From the NCBI GenBank assembly GCA_900553135.1, contig USCO01000009.1:1-34259 (forward strand): DNA of 34,259 nucleotides, in the 5' to 3' direction. Below are positions 7,948 to 14,865 of the stretch, piece after piece. The stretch is from an uncultured Eubacteriales bacterium. Its GTDB lineage: Bacteria > Bacillota > Clostridia > Oscillospirales > Oscillospiraceae. The position numbers and the translations under genes were made by a program. The notes beneath the pieces were generated by a model. It ran no database searches. It saw only the letters and a list, made by a program, of their open reading frames with translations, and was not told where the DNA came from. Within the stretch, counting starts at the first letter, position 1; every line of letters begins with the position of its first letter.

Positions 7948-8515
7948 GGAGAAGAAGGCCCTGCGGAAGGCCCTGCGAGCCCAACTGTCCGCCATGACGG
8001 CCCAGGCGCTGCAGGCGGGAGATCAGGCCCTCTTTGCCGCCTTTCTCGCCCTGCCCCAGGTGCAGCAGGCCCAGACCCTCTTCCTCTTCTGGGGGGTGCC
8101 CGGCCGGGAGCCGGATACCGCCTCCCTGGTGCGGGAGCTGGCCGAGCGAGGCAAGCGGGTGGGTCTGCCCCGGATGCTCCCCGGCCACCAGATGGAGGTG
8201 CGGCTCTATGAGCCGGACCGGGAGCTGGTTTCCGCCTCCTTCGGCATCTGGGAGCCGTCCCAGGACGCCCCCCTGCTCTCCCCCGACGAGATCGACCTCA
8301 CCCTGGTCCCCGCCCTGTGCTATGACCGCAGCTGCGTCCGCCTGGGCTTTGGGGGCGGATATTACGACCGCTGGCTGACAGGCTACCGCGGCTTTACCGT
8401 GGGATTTTGCCGGGACGCCCTGCTTCAGGAGCGGGTGCCTGCCCAGTCCCACGACCGCAGGGTGGATCTGGTGCTCACCGAGACGCTGCGCATCCCTGCG
8501 GACTTGTCCACCTGA
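7922..8515 (+). CDS. 5-formyltetrahydrofolate cyclo-ligase
   Basis: A 197-residue enzyme converting 5-formyl-THF with ATP to 5,10-methenyl-THF, salvaging a folate form stored in spores and dormant cells. The N-terminal KKALRKALRAQL helix, the central FFWGVPGREPDT (family 'Y...E.DT') and the C-terminal signature LGFGGGYYDRWL, nearly identical to the family GRGGGYYDRYL, identify it. The ATG at 7922 is preceded by an in-frame TTG at 7919; both lie inside the end of the DJ-1 gene, implying coupling. The final gene of the tagA-tmk operon, it converges with a small cysteine-rich gene and shares its hairpin. Confidence 0.93.
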   Translation: MSAFSTTAEEKKALRKALRAQLSAMTAQALQAGDQALFAAFLALPQVQQAQTLFLFWGVPGREPDTASLVRELAERGKRVGLPRMLPGHQMEVRLYEPDRELVSASFGIWEPSQDAPLLSPDEIDLTLVPALCYDRSCVRLGFGGGYYDRWLTGYRGFTVGFCRDALLQERVPAQSHDRRVDLVLTETLRIPADLST

Positions 8516-8524
8516 TGGACGGAC

Positions 8525-8548
8525 AAAAGGCGGAGCCTTGGCTCCGCC
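8525..8548 (-). terminator. Intrinsic terminator after the Cys-rich gene
   Basis: Arms GGCGGAGC / GCTCCGCC (8529-8536, 8541-8548) with a CTTG loop; the T tract (TTTT) is on the minus strand, so it mainly ends the minus-strand gene. On the plus strand there is no good T tract. Confidence 0.75.
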
Positions 8549-8559
8549 CTGTCCTCGCG

Positions 8560-8721
8560 TCAGCAGCCGCAGTTGTTGTCGCAGCCGCAGCCATCCCCGC
8601 AGCCGTTGCCGCAGTTGTTGCTGCTGCCGTTAAAGCCGTTGCCGCAGCAGCACCACAGGATGATCAGCAGGATGATCCACAGGCAGCCGTTGCCGCCAAA
8701 TCCGTTATTCCCGCAACACAT
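8560..8721 (-). CDS. 53-residue cysteine/glycine/asparagine-rich small protein
   Basis: A short gene found by translating the minus strand. It has 53 residues of which 12 are Cys: an N-terminal MCCGNNGFGGNGC, a hydrophobic stretch (LWIILLIILW, residues 14-23), then CCCGNGF and a tail of CG/NG repeats ending CGC. This layout recalls small clostridial proteins labelled 'chorion class high-cysteine protein', whose function is not established. The start ATG has GAGGTG about eight bases upstream and the stop is followed by a clear terminator, both arguing for a real gene. The segment has low-complexity codons (GGC, TGC, AAC). It may be a spore-coat or membrane-associated structural peptide, but that is inference. 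Confidence 0.75.
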   Translation of the reverse strand: MCCGNNGFGGNGCLWIILLIILWCCCGNGFNGSSNNCGNGCGDGCGCDNNCGC

Positions 8722-8774
8722 ATTCGTTTCACCTCACTTACCCGACTGGGGCGCCGCCCCCGCCGTTCTGGTAC

Positions 8775-8801
8775 AGTCTATGGCCGCCTCTTGTCCCAGG
8801 T
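8775..8801 (-). promoter_or_regulatory. Possible late-sporulation (sigma-K/E-like) promoter for the Cys-rich gene
   Basis: Minus strand AC (8800-8801), 17 bases, then CATAGACTG (8774-8782), resembling the sigma-K pattern AC-N16/17-CATAnnnTA except the last base. Also 7 of 8 with a sigma-E -10. No sigma-A promoter is apparent here. Weak evidence. Confidence 0.3.
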
Positions 8802-8840
8802 TCCCAGGCGGCAAAAATTTCTCTGTTAGGAGCTGACCCT

Positions 8841-9959
8841 ATGCCACAAGAACAACGTCCCTCCTCCCAGCAGCCTGAGCGCCGGGAACGCACCAACCAC
8901 CGCCGCCGAAAGCGCAAGGGCGGGCTCAGCGCCGCCGCCCTGTACGCCATCTTCGTCATCGGCGTGTCCTGTCTGCTGGCCTGTATCGGCTGGGTGGCCG
9001 CCAACGACGTGCTGGCCCTGAACAAGCCCGAAGCCACCGCCACCATCACCATCACCGAAGAGGACAGCTTTGGCGATGTGGCCTCCAAGCTGAAGGAAAA
9101 CGGCCTCATCGAATATAAGACCCTCTTCAACCTCTTTGCCACCATTACCGGCAGCAAGGACAAGATCGTGGCGGGCACCTTCACCCTGAACACCGACATG
9201 GACTACCGAGCCCTCATCTCGGGTATGAGCGCCAACTCGGCCACCAAGGCCACCATCCAGGTGACCATCCCCGAGGGCTATTCCATCGACCAGATCTTCG
9301 CCCTGCTGGCAGAGAAGGGCGTGGCCTCCGAGGCGGACCTGCAGGACATGGCCGCCAACCACGACTATGCCTTCTCCTTCCTCCAGGACCTGCCCCTTGG
9401 GGACTACCACCGTCTGGAGGGTTACCTCTACCCCGACACCTACGAGTTCACCACCCCCCAGAACCCCCTGTACGTCATCAACAAGATGCTGGTGCAGTTT
9501 GACGCCAAGTTCAACGACGACATGCGCAAGGAGGTAGCCGACAGCGGCCGCACCATCCACGAGATCGTCACCATCGCCTCCATGATTGAAAAGGAGACCG
9601 ACGGCACCGACCGGGCCAACATCGCCTCGGTCATTTACAACCGTCTCAACAACCCCAGCGCCGGAACCCAGGGCTATCTGCAGATCGACGCCACCCTGGC
9701 CTATATCAACGGCGGCAAGGTGCCCACCGAGGCGGACAAGTCCATCGACTCCCCCTACAACACCTACCTGTACAAGGGGCTGCCCGCCGGACCCATTTCC
9801 AACCCCGGTCTGGAGTCCATCCAGGCGGCTATGAACCCCAATAGCACTTCCTATTACTACTACGCCCTGGGCGATGACAAGGTCCACCACTACTTCAAGA
9901 CCTATAGTGAGCTGCAGGCCTTTACCGCCTCCCAGGAGCTCTATCAGAAACAGTCCTGA
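8841..9959 (+). CDS. mltG: Endolytic transglycosylase MltG
   Basis: A 372-residue membrane-anchored lytic transglycosylase that cleaves nascent glycan strands and terminates peptidoglycan elongation. The cytoplasmic N-terminus is basic (RRERTNHRRRKRKGG), followed by one transmembrane helix at about 30-52 (ALYAIFVIGVSCLLACIGWV). The YceG domain shows a LysM-like start (EDSFGDVASKLKENGLI), HRLEGYLYPDTYEF, the catalytic Glu in IVTIASMIEKET, ASVIYNRLN and the PYNTYLYKGLPAGPISNPG motif. The start ATG follows TAGGAG. mltG beside U32 tRNA-modification genes parallels the Bacillus yrrL-yrrN-yrrO order. A strong GC hairpin separates it from the next gene. Confidence 0.95.
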   Translation: MPQEQRPSSQQPERRERTNHRRRKRKGGLSAAALYAIFVIGVSCLLACIGWVAANDVLALNKPEATATITITEEDSFGDVASKLKENGLIEYKTLFNLFATITGSKDKIVAGTFTLNTDMDYRALISGMSANSATKATIQVTIPEGYSIDQIFALLAEKGVASEADLQDMAANHDYAFSFLQDLPLGDYHRLEGYLYPDTYEFTTPQNPLYVINKMLVQFDAKFNDDMRKEVADSGRTIHEIVTIASMIEKETDGTDRANIASVIYNRLNNPSAGTQGYLQIDATLAYINGGKVPTEADKSIDSPYNTYLYKGLPAGPISNPGLESIQAAMNPNSTSYYYYALGDDKVHHYFKTYSELQAFTASQELYQKQS

Positions 9960-9965
9960 CCCAAA

Positions 9966-9997
9966 AAGCGGGCCCCGGAACATTCCGGGGCCCGCTT
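9966..9997 (+). terminator. Strong hairpin between mltG and the U32 gene
   Basis: Fifteen-base perfect arms (9966-9980 and 9983-9997; AAGCGGGCCCCGGAA type). The downstream tail is only CTTGAA, so it may be a leaky terminator or a processing/stability stem. Confidence 0.6.
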
Positions 9998-10044
9998 GAA
10001 CTGCGAAACCAAACACGCCGCTTTGGCGGGAGAGAGGAACCATT

Positions 10045-11262
10045 ATGATTGGAAAAAAACCAGAGCTTCTGGCCCCTGCCGGGGACATGGAGCGCCTGCG
10101 CATGGCCCTGGCCTACGGGGCCGACGCCGTCTATCTGGCGGGAGATACCTTCGGCATGCGTGCCTTCGCGGGAAACTTCGGCCCTGAGGAGCTGAAAACC
10201 GCCGTGGACCTGTGCCACGCCCAGGGGGTGCGGGTCCACGTGACCTGCAACACCATGCCCCGCAATGAAGAAGTCGCCAAGCTGCCCCAGTGGCTGGAGT
10301 ACCTGGACGAGACCGGGGTGGACGCGGTGATCCTGGCCGACGTGGGCGTGCTGTCCCTGGCCATCCGCCACGCCCCCCACGTCCAGCGCCACATCTCCAC
10401 CCAGGCCAGCATCGTCAACTACCAGTCCGCCCGGGCCTGGCACGAGCTGGGCGCCCACCGGGTCATCCTGGCCCGGGAGCTAAGCCTGGAGGAGATCCGG
10501 GAGATCCGTCAAAAGGCTCCCAAGGAGCTGGAGATCGAGGCCTTTGCCCACGGCGCCATGTGCGTGAGCTACTCGGGCCGGTGCCTGCTGTCCAACTACA
10601 TGACCGGCCGGGACTCCAACCGGGGCGAGTGCGCCCAGCCCTGCCGCTACCGCTACGCCCTCATGGAGGAGAAGCGCCCCGGGGAGTATTTCCCCATCTA
10701 CGAGGACAACCAGGGCACCTACATTATGAACTCCCGGGACATGTGCATGATCGACCACGTGCCCCAGCTCATGGAGGCGGGCCTGGACAGCCTGAAGCTG
10801 GAGGGCCGGGCCAAGTCGGCCTACTACGCCGCCATCGTCACCGGTGCCTACCGCCACGCCATTGACGCCGCCGCCGCGGGAGAGCCTCTGGACCCGGTGT
10901 GGCGGGACGAGGTGGAGCACATCAGCCACCGCCACTACTCCACCGGCTTCTACTTCGGCCAGCCCGGCCAGTTCACCCAGGACTCCCGCTATGTGCGGGA
11001 CTGGCAGATCGTGGCCAAGGTGCTCTCCTGTGACAGCGAGGGCAACGCCACCCTCACCCTGAACAACAAGTTCTCCGTGGGGGACACCCTGGAGCTGGTG
11101 GGCCCCGACGTGCGGCCCCAGTCCCTCACTGTGGAAGGCCTGTGGGACGAGTCCGGCGAGGCCCTGGACCAGGTGCGAAAGCCCCAGATGGTCTTCCGCA
11201 TGAAGCTGCCCCAGGCGGTGCCTCCCCTGTCTCTGCTGCGCCGCCAGGCGGACGCCCTTTAA
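10045..11262 (+). CDS. U32 family protein, tRNA 5-hydroxyuridine-forming (TrhP-like)
   Basis: A 405-residue member of peptidase family U32. Relatives TrhP/YrrN/YrrO make 5-hydroxyuridine at tRNA wobble U34 from prephenate; protease activity is not established for this branch. The TIM-barrel start is LLAPAGDMERLRMALAYGADAVYL. The U32 signature EAFAHGAMCVSYSGRC is present and, with GECAQPCRY downstream, supplies the four cysteines expected for an iron-sulfur cluster. DSLKLEGRAKSAYY and a C-terminal beta-barrel region (LTLNNKFSVGDTLELVGP) complete the fold. The ATG follows GAGAGAGGAA. Neighbouring mltG matches the Bacillus yrr order. At 405 residues it fits the longer YegQ/YrrO type. Confidence 0.9.
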   Translation: MIGKKPELLAPAGDMERLRMALAYGADAVYLAGDTFGMRAFAGNFGPEELKTAVDLCHAQGVRVHVTCNTMPRNEEVAKLPQWLEYLDETGVDAVILADVGVLSLAIRHAPHVQRHISTQASIVNYQSARAWHELGAHRVILARELSLEEIREIRQKAPKELEIEAFAHGAMCVSYSGRCLLSNYMTGRDSNRGECAQPCRYRYALMEEKRPGEYFPIYEDNQGTYIMNSRDMCMIDHVPQLMEAGLDSLKLEGRAKSAYYAAIVTGAYRHAIDAAAAGEPLDPVWRDEVEHISHRHYSTGFYFGQPGQFTQDSRYVRDWQIVAKVLSCDSEGNATLTLNNKFSVGDTLELVGPDVRPQSLTVEGLWDESGEALDQVRKPQMVFRMKLPQAVPPLSLLRRQADAL

Positions 11263-11268
11263 AAAAAT

Positions 11269-11292
11269 AGCCCTGACGAAACCGTCAGGGCT
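11269..11292. terminator. Intrinsic terminator between U32 gene and degV
   Basis: Arms AGCCCTGACG / CGTCAGGGCT with an AAAC loop. The minus strand has a run of seven T (after ATA), so it is best for degV; the plus tail (GTTCTCTT) is weaker. Confidence 0.85.
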
Positions 11293-11298
11293 GTTCTC

Positions 11299-12186
11299 TT
11301 ACTCGTCCAAAAACTGGATGCAGGCGCCCAGCATCCCCGAACCGATGTAGACGCTGAGGGTGGCGTCCAGCTCACCTGTCCAGAAGTGCTCGTAGTTGGG
11401 GAAAGCCTCTTTCACCTTCTGGGCCAGCTGCTCCATCTCCTCCGGCGCGCCGCCGTTGGCCACCGCCAGATTGTACCGGGTGTGGCTGCCCAGCTTGTCC
11501 CGCAGCTGATCCACCAGCTTGCCCTGCACCGCCTTGCGGCCCCGGACCTTGGCCACGCTGGCCAGCTGTCCGTCGGGGGCAAAGCCCACGATGGGCTTGA
11601 TGTTCAGCATGGTTCCGGTGAGGGCGGTCACCTTGCCGATACGCCCACCCTTCAGCAGGTACTCCAGGGTATCCACCGAGAAGTAGGGGTAGGTGTTGGC
11701 GATGAGCTGGGGCACCCGCTTCTGGGTCAGCTCCTCCCAGCTCATGCCCCCCTGGATGTCCTCCCAGGCCTGGAGCACCACGGCGCCCATGCCCAGGCTG
11801 CCGCTGACCGAGTCGAACACCGCTACTTCCAGGTCATCCCGGCTCTCTCCCTGGATGCGCACCATATTATAGGTACCGGACAGCCCGGCGGACAGGTGGA
11901 TGGCCAGCACCTTCTCGTAGCCCTGGGCGGCAATATCGTCCAAAATGTCCTTCAGACGCCCGCCGTCGGGCAGGGAGGTCTTGGGCAGCTCCCCCTCCTC
12001 CAGATGCCGGTAGACGTCCTGGGCGAAGATGGTCTCTCCGTCCGCGTACTCCTGATCGCCGCAGCGGATGCACAGGGGCAGGACAAAAATGGGCGTTCCC
12101 TCCCGCTGCTGGGCGGACAGATCGGCGCAGGAGTCTGTGAGCAGCGCGATCTTCTGCTTGTTTTTTTCAAAATTCACACATTCCAT
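11299..12186 (-). CDS. DegV family fatty-acid-binding protein (FakB-like)
   Basis: A 295-residue DegV/EDD-fold protein. Characterised members (FakB) hold a fatty acid for phosphorylation by FakA during exogenous fatty acid use. Motifs: IALLTDSCADLS at the N-terminus, IHLSAGLSGTYNM, and TLEYLLKGGRIGK with the family's lipid/phosphate-binding residues. The ATG at 12186 has AGGTGGGG seven bases upstream; a GTG 12 bases further up is an alternative. Its promoter is a perfect TTGACA-17-TATAAT sequence, and a 21-base palindrome lies over the likely transcription start, next to a divergent TetR gene that probably represses it. No fakA is present in the window. Confidence 0.92.
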   Translation of the reverse strand: MECVNFEKNKQKIALLTDSCADLSAQQREGTPIFVLPLCIRCGDQEYADGETIFAQDVYRHLEEGELPKTSLPDGGRLKDILDDIAAQGYEKVLAIHLSAGLSGTYNMVRIQGESRDDLEVAVFDSVSGSLGMGAVVLQAWEDIQGGMSWEELTQKRVPQLIANTYPYFSVDTLEYLLKGGRIGKVTALTGTMLNIKPIVGFAPDGQLASVAKVRGRKAVQGKLVDQLRDKLGSHTRYNLAVANGGAPEEMEQLAQKVKEAFPNYEHFWTGELDATLSVYIGSGMLGACIQFLDE

Positions 12187-12214
12187 TGACAACCCCACCT
12201 ATTTCCCCTATACT
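12186..12214 (+). promoter_or_regulatory. Sigma-A promoter for the TetR gene
   Basis: TTGACA (12186-12191), 17-base spacer, TATACT (12209-12214). It overlaps the degV start codon and faces the degV promoter. Predicted start about 12221, inside the palindrome. Confidence 0.7.
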
Positions 12215-12218
12215 CTTA

Positions 12219-12239
12219 TCACATAACAATGTTATGTGA
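12219..12239. promoter_or_regulatory. Palindromic operator, probable TetR binding site
   Basis: Perfect inverted repeat with arms TCACATAACA and TGTTATGTGA around one central A. It covers the expected start sites of both the degV and the TetR promoters, so one bound repressor dimer could shut off both. Confidence 0.75.
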
Positions 12240-12241
12240 CT

Positions 12242-12270
12242 ATTATACGAAGTACCTTTGGGCCTGTCAA
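12242..12270 (-). promoter_or_regulatory. Consensus sigma-A promoter for degV
   Basis: Minus strand TTGACA (12265-12270), 17-base spacer, TATAAT (12242-12247): an exact consensus. Predicted start about 12235, within the palindrome at 12219-12239. Confidence 0.8.
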
Positions 12271-12290
12271 GAGAAAAAGGAGACACCTTT

Positions 12291-12896
12291 ATGGACTATT
12301 CCCAGCGCCGCAAACAGCAGGCACAGCAAACCGAACAAGCCATTTTGCGGGCCACCATTGATCTGTCCCGACAGCGCCCCTTCGATAAGGTCTCGGTGCG
12401 GGAGATCTGCCAGCAGGCCGGAATCACCACCGGCGCTTTTTACCACCACTTCAAATCCAAGGAGGACCTGCTGGAGCGTGGCTTTGCCCCCCTGGACCTG
12501 TACATGGAACAGGCCCTGGCTCCCCACCTGGATGAGCCGCCCATTCAGCGCCTGTGGATCATCCTGTCCAGCTACGCCGCCTTTATGGAGCACATGGGCT
12601 GCCCCTTGGTGGCCCGGTACTACCAGCACCGGCTGGAGACCGCCTCCTTCCACTCCATCGACCCCAACCGCTACACCCTGAAGGCCATGCTGGCCTGTCT
12701 GGAGGAGGCCGCCGGCCAGCAGGAGCTGCTGCCCATCCACACGCCCCAGTGGCTGGCGGATTTTCTGTTCCGCCACTTCCGCGGGGTGGTCATCGACTGG
12801 ATTCTTCATCAGGGGAGCTACTCCCTGCTGCCCAAGCTGGAGCAGGACTACCAGCTCTTTCAGGAGATCTTCCGTCCGCAATCGAAACAGGATTAA
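12291..12896 (+). CDS. TetR/AcrR family transcriptional regulator
   Basis: A 201-residue repressor. The N-terminal helix-turn-helix is typical: AILRATIDLSRQRPFDKVSVREI, then CQQAGITTGAFYHHFKSKEDLL (residues about 20-65). The C-terminal part is a helical ligand-binding domain with no recognisable subfamily. The start ATG follows AAAAAGGAGAC. It is divergent from degV, with a 21-base palindrome between them, so it very likely regulates itself and degV. The ligand may be a fatty acid or acyl-CoA given DegV's role, but that is inference. A clean terminator follows at 12900-12924. Confidence 0.9.
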   Translation: MDYSQRRKQQAQQTEQAILRATIDLSRQRPFDKVSVREICQQAGITTGAFYHHFKSKEDLLERGFAPLDLYMEQALAPHLDEPPIQRLWIILSSYAAFMEHMGCPLVARYYQHRLETASFHSIDPNRYTLKAMLACLEEAAGQQELLPIHTPQWLADFLFRHFRGVVIDWILHQGSYSLLPKLEQDYQLFQEIFRPQSKQD

Positions 12897-12899
12897 AGA

Positions 12900-12924
12900 A
12901 AAGCCGCCTTTGGCGGCTTTTTTT
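12900..12924 (+). terminator. Intrinsic terminator after the TetR gene
   Basis: Arms AAAGCCGCC / GGCGGCTTT, TTT loop, followed by a run of T. Confidence 0.9.
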
Positions 12925-12983
12925 CGTGGGTTTTGTTCTTTACCGGTGTAAATAGAAGTGAACACAGAAAGGAGGTAAGGCGC

Positions 12984-13398
12984 ATGAACGACACGGAGCT
13001 CCTAAAACTGCTGTCCCAAAAGGAGCCCTCCGCCCTGGAGGCGCTGATGTCCCGGTACGGCCCCCTGGCTGGCCGCTTTGGCCCGCAACACAGCCTTGAA
13101 CCGGGCCAGGAGCCTGCGCCGCAGCGGGCAGTCCCAGCCTCTTTTGGACACCATGGCTGACCCGGTGCCCGGGCCGGAGCAGCAGGTGCTGCAACAGGAG
13201 ACGGTACAGGGCATCCTGACCGCAGTGGAACAGTTTTCCCCCACCGATCGCCTGCTGTTTTACCGAAAATACTACTACATGCAGTCCACCGCCCAGATGG
13301 CCGCCGAGCTGGGAATCTCCCCCCGGGCGGTGGAGGGGCGGCTCTACCGCCTGCGAAACAAGCTGAAGGAAACGCTTGGAGGTGAATGGAATGGATAA
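12984..13398 (+). pseudogene. ECF-type sigma factor gene with region 2 deleted and frame broken
   Basis: The gene begins well: GGAGGTAAGG then ATG and MNDTELLKLLSQKEPSALEA...RYGPL. At 13061-13068 the frame is lost. In the +1 frame from 13066 the sequence continues WLAALARNTALNRARSLRR, the end of sigma region 2 in this family, then a linker and an intact region 4 (FSPTDRLLFYRKYYY...MAAELGISPRAVEGRLYRLRNKL) to the stop at 13398. Roughly 50 residues of region 2, which contact core polymerase and the -10 box, are missing between the two parts, with CTGG microhomology at the join. So this is an out-of-frame internal deletion, not a simple sequencing slip. Codons from a TTG at 13078 might still give a region-4-only peptide. 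The downstream membrane gene overlaps its end. Confidence 0.75.
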
Positions 13399-14182
13399 CA
13401 CCCGTTTAGATGCGCTGCTCTCGGAAAGCCTCTCCCAGGTTCCTCTGCCCCGGGACATTCCCAAAAAGGTCAATCCCTGGTCCGCCCTCTTCCGCCTTCT
13501 GGTCTGGGGCATTCTGGCCAGTCTGTTGGGCTCCCTCTTTGAGACGCTGGCCCAGCGCTACCCCGCCCCTCTCTTTCCCCTGGCCGCCCTGCTGCTGGCG
13601 GTGACAGGCCAGGCGCTGCAATACGCGGCCTTCCGGGGGATGCGGGGCCAGAACCCATGGACGCGGCTTTTGTGGTGGCTCAGCGGGCTGGAGCTGCTGT
13701 GGCTGCTGGTCACATCGGGCCTTGCCCCCATTCTTCCCGCCGGGCCTGACCTCACCGCACCCACGCCGGGCCTGTGGGCCGCCCTGGGCTACAACCTGCT
13801 GTTTCTGGCCGCCCTGTGGCGTGGCGTCCTGTCCATCCAGCGTCAGGCGGGACAATCCAAGGGCACTCCCGCCACCCGGCTGTTTCTGTGGGGGCTGGCC
13901 GCCGACCTGACCCCCTTCCTGCTCCTGTTCCTCCACCGCCGCTGGGACCTGCCTCCCACGGTGGGTCCGGTGGGCTGGGTGGGCTCTCTGGCCGCGGTGT
14001 TGGGACCGGTACTGCTTCTGCTGCTGGTCCTCATCCTGCTGGATTTCCTCACCCTGGCCAAGCAGCTGGACCAGGCCTGCTACGTCCTCATCCCCCGCCC
14101 CGGGCGGCTCTCCCTGCCCGCTCTGCTGGGGCTCTCCCTGGCCGCTGTGCTCCTTCTGCGGGGTCTGTGCGTTCTGCTGTGA
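13391..14182 (+). CDS. Multi-pass membrane protein, probable partner of the adjacent sigma factor
   Basis: A 263-residue protein. The first about 35 residues are cytoplasmic (MDNTRLDALLSESL, then VPLPRDIPKKVNPW), followed by some six to seven hydrophobic segments (about 38-55, 62-80, 98-115, 133-150, 165-180, 195-222, 240-260). A short N-terminus of the form LLSESL..VPLP..I...VNPW before a membrane domain resembles, from memory, clostridial membrane proteins encoded after ECF-like sigma genes, so an anti-sigma or sensor role is plausible. ATG at 13391 follows GGAGGTG and overlaps the end of the sigma remnant by eight bases. Its stop is only six bases from the end of the converging spoIIR gene. 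No function is proven. Confidence 0.65.
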   Translation: MDNTRLDALLSESLSQVPLPRDIPKKVNPWSALFRLLVWGILASLLGSLFETLAQRYPAPLFPLAALLLAVTGQALQYAAFRGMRGQNPWTRLLWWLSGLELLWLLVTSGLAPILPAGPDLTAPTPGLWAALGYNLLFLAALWRGVLSIQRQAGQSKGTPATRLFLWGLAADLTPFLLLFLHRRWDLPPTVGPVGWVGSLAAVLGPVLLLLLVLILLDFLTLAKQLDQACYVLIPRPGRLSLPALLGLSLAAVLLLRGLCVLL

Positions 14183-14188
14183 CCGCCT

Positions 14189-14806
14189 TTATTGAAACAA
14201 CCCCTTCAGCTCTCCCAGCAGCTCCAGGGACTTGAATTTCAGCACATAGCCCTCGTCGACCTGGGTGACCAGGGCCACTTGGTCCTCCCCGAACAGCCCC
14301 GCCTGGGCGGCCTGGTCCACCGTCTCGCTGGCCGCCCCCAGGCACAGGGGCGGGAAGGCCACGCACCACCAGTTCTGGCCCTCCCCTGCGCCGATGACCA
14401 CCCGCAGGGCGGTGTACTCCCCGGCAGGCAAGGCAAAGCCCTCATACTCCTTGGTGGGGAACCAGCACTCCTCCAGGCTGGCGATAACAGGGTAGGAGTA
14501 GCCCTCCGCCGCCACCTGGGCCTGTCCCGCCTGGGCCAGCTGGGAGAGGTGGCCCTCCAGGGCGGCCCGGGCCTGCTCCAGGGTGGCGTTTTGGGGATAG
14601 AACGCCTGGGCAGCCTCCAGCACCCGGTCCCGCACGCGCAGCTTCAGGGCCTGGTCCTCCTGGCTGTCCGAGTTGGCAATGACGTGCAGGCGGATGAGCC
14701 GCCCCGCCAATTCCTCCTGGGTGTGGTCCGCCCAGCAGCCCCAGAGTACGGCGCACAGCACCCCAACCAGCAGGGCACACTCCCACCGCTTCAATCTTCG
14801 ATCCAT
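14189..14806 (-). CDS. spoIIR: Stage II sporulation protein R
   Basis: A 205-residue forespore-secreted signal that triggers SpoIIGA to process pro-sigma-E in the mother cell. After a basic start and one membrane/signal segment (WECALLVGVLCAVLWGCW) come the hallmark blocks LAGRLIRLHVIANSDSQEDQ (with the following LKLRVRDRVL), YTALRVVIGAGEGQNWWCVAFPPLC and a conserved C-terminus. The start is uncertain: the ATG at 14804-14806 directly follows the T tract of a terminator-like hairpin and has no good ribosome site; a GTG nine bases upstream has AGGA at workable spacing. The gene's own sigma-F promoter was not recognised. It ends six bases from a converging gene with no terminator between. Confidence 0.9.
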   Translation of the reverse strand: MDRRLKRWECALLVGVLCAVLWGCWADHTQEELAGRLIRLHVIANSDSQEDQALKLRVRDRVLEAAQAFYPQNATLEQARAALEGHLSQLAQAGQAQVAAEGYSYPVIASLEECWFPTKEYEGFALPAGEYTALRVVIGAGEGQNWWCVAFPPLCLGAASETVDQAAQAGLFGEDQVALVTQVDEGYVLKFKSLELLGELKGLFQ

Positions 14807-14859
14807 AAAAAACACCGTCCAGTTCCTATGTAAGTACATAGAAGCTTGGACGGTGTTTT
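14807..14859 (-). terminator. Terminator-like bipartite hairpin between ispE and spoIIR
   Basis: Outer arms AAAACACCGTCC / GGACGGTGTTTT (14809-14820, 14848-14859) and an inner stem CTATGTA / TACATAG (14826-14832, 14835-14841). On the minus strand six T follow and run straight into the spoIIR ATG. It likely ends the ispE transcript and, if included in the spoIIR mRNA, would hide its start. Confidence 0.75.
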
Positions 14860-14865
14860 CTGTTT

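Noticed and set aside
12984..13398. Programmed frameshifting as explanation for the split sigma gene
   Set aside because: No slippery run or stimulating structure is seen at the join, and about 50 residues of region 2 are missing whichever frame is read.
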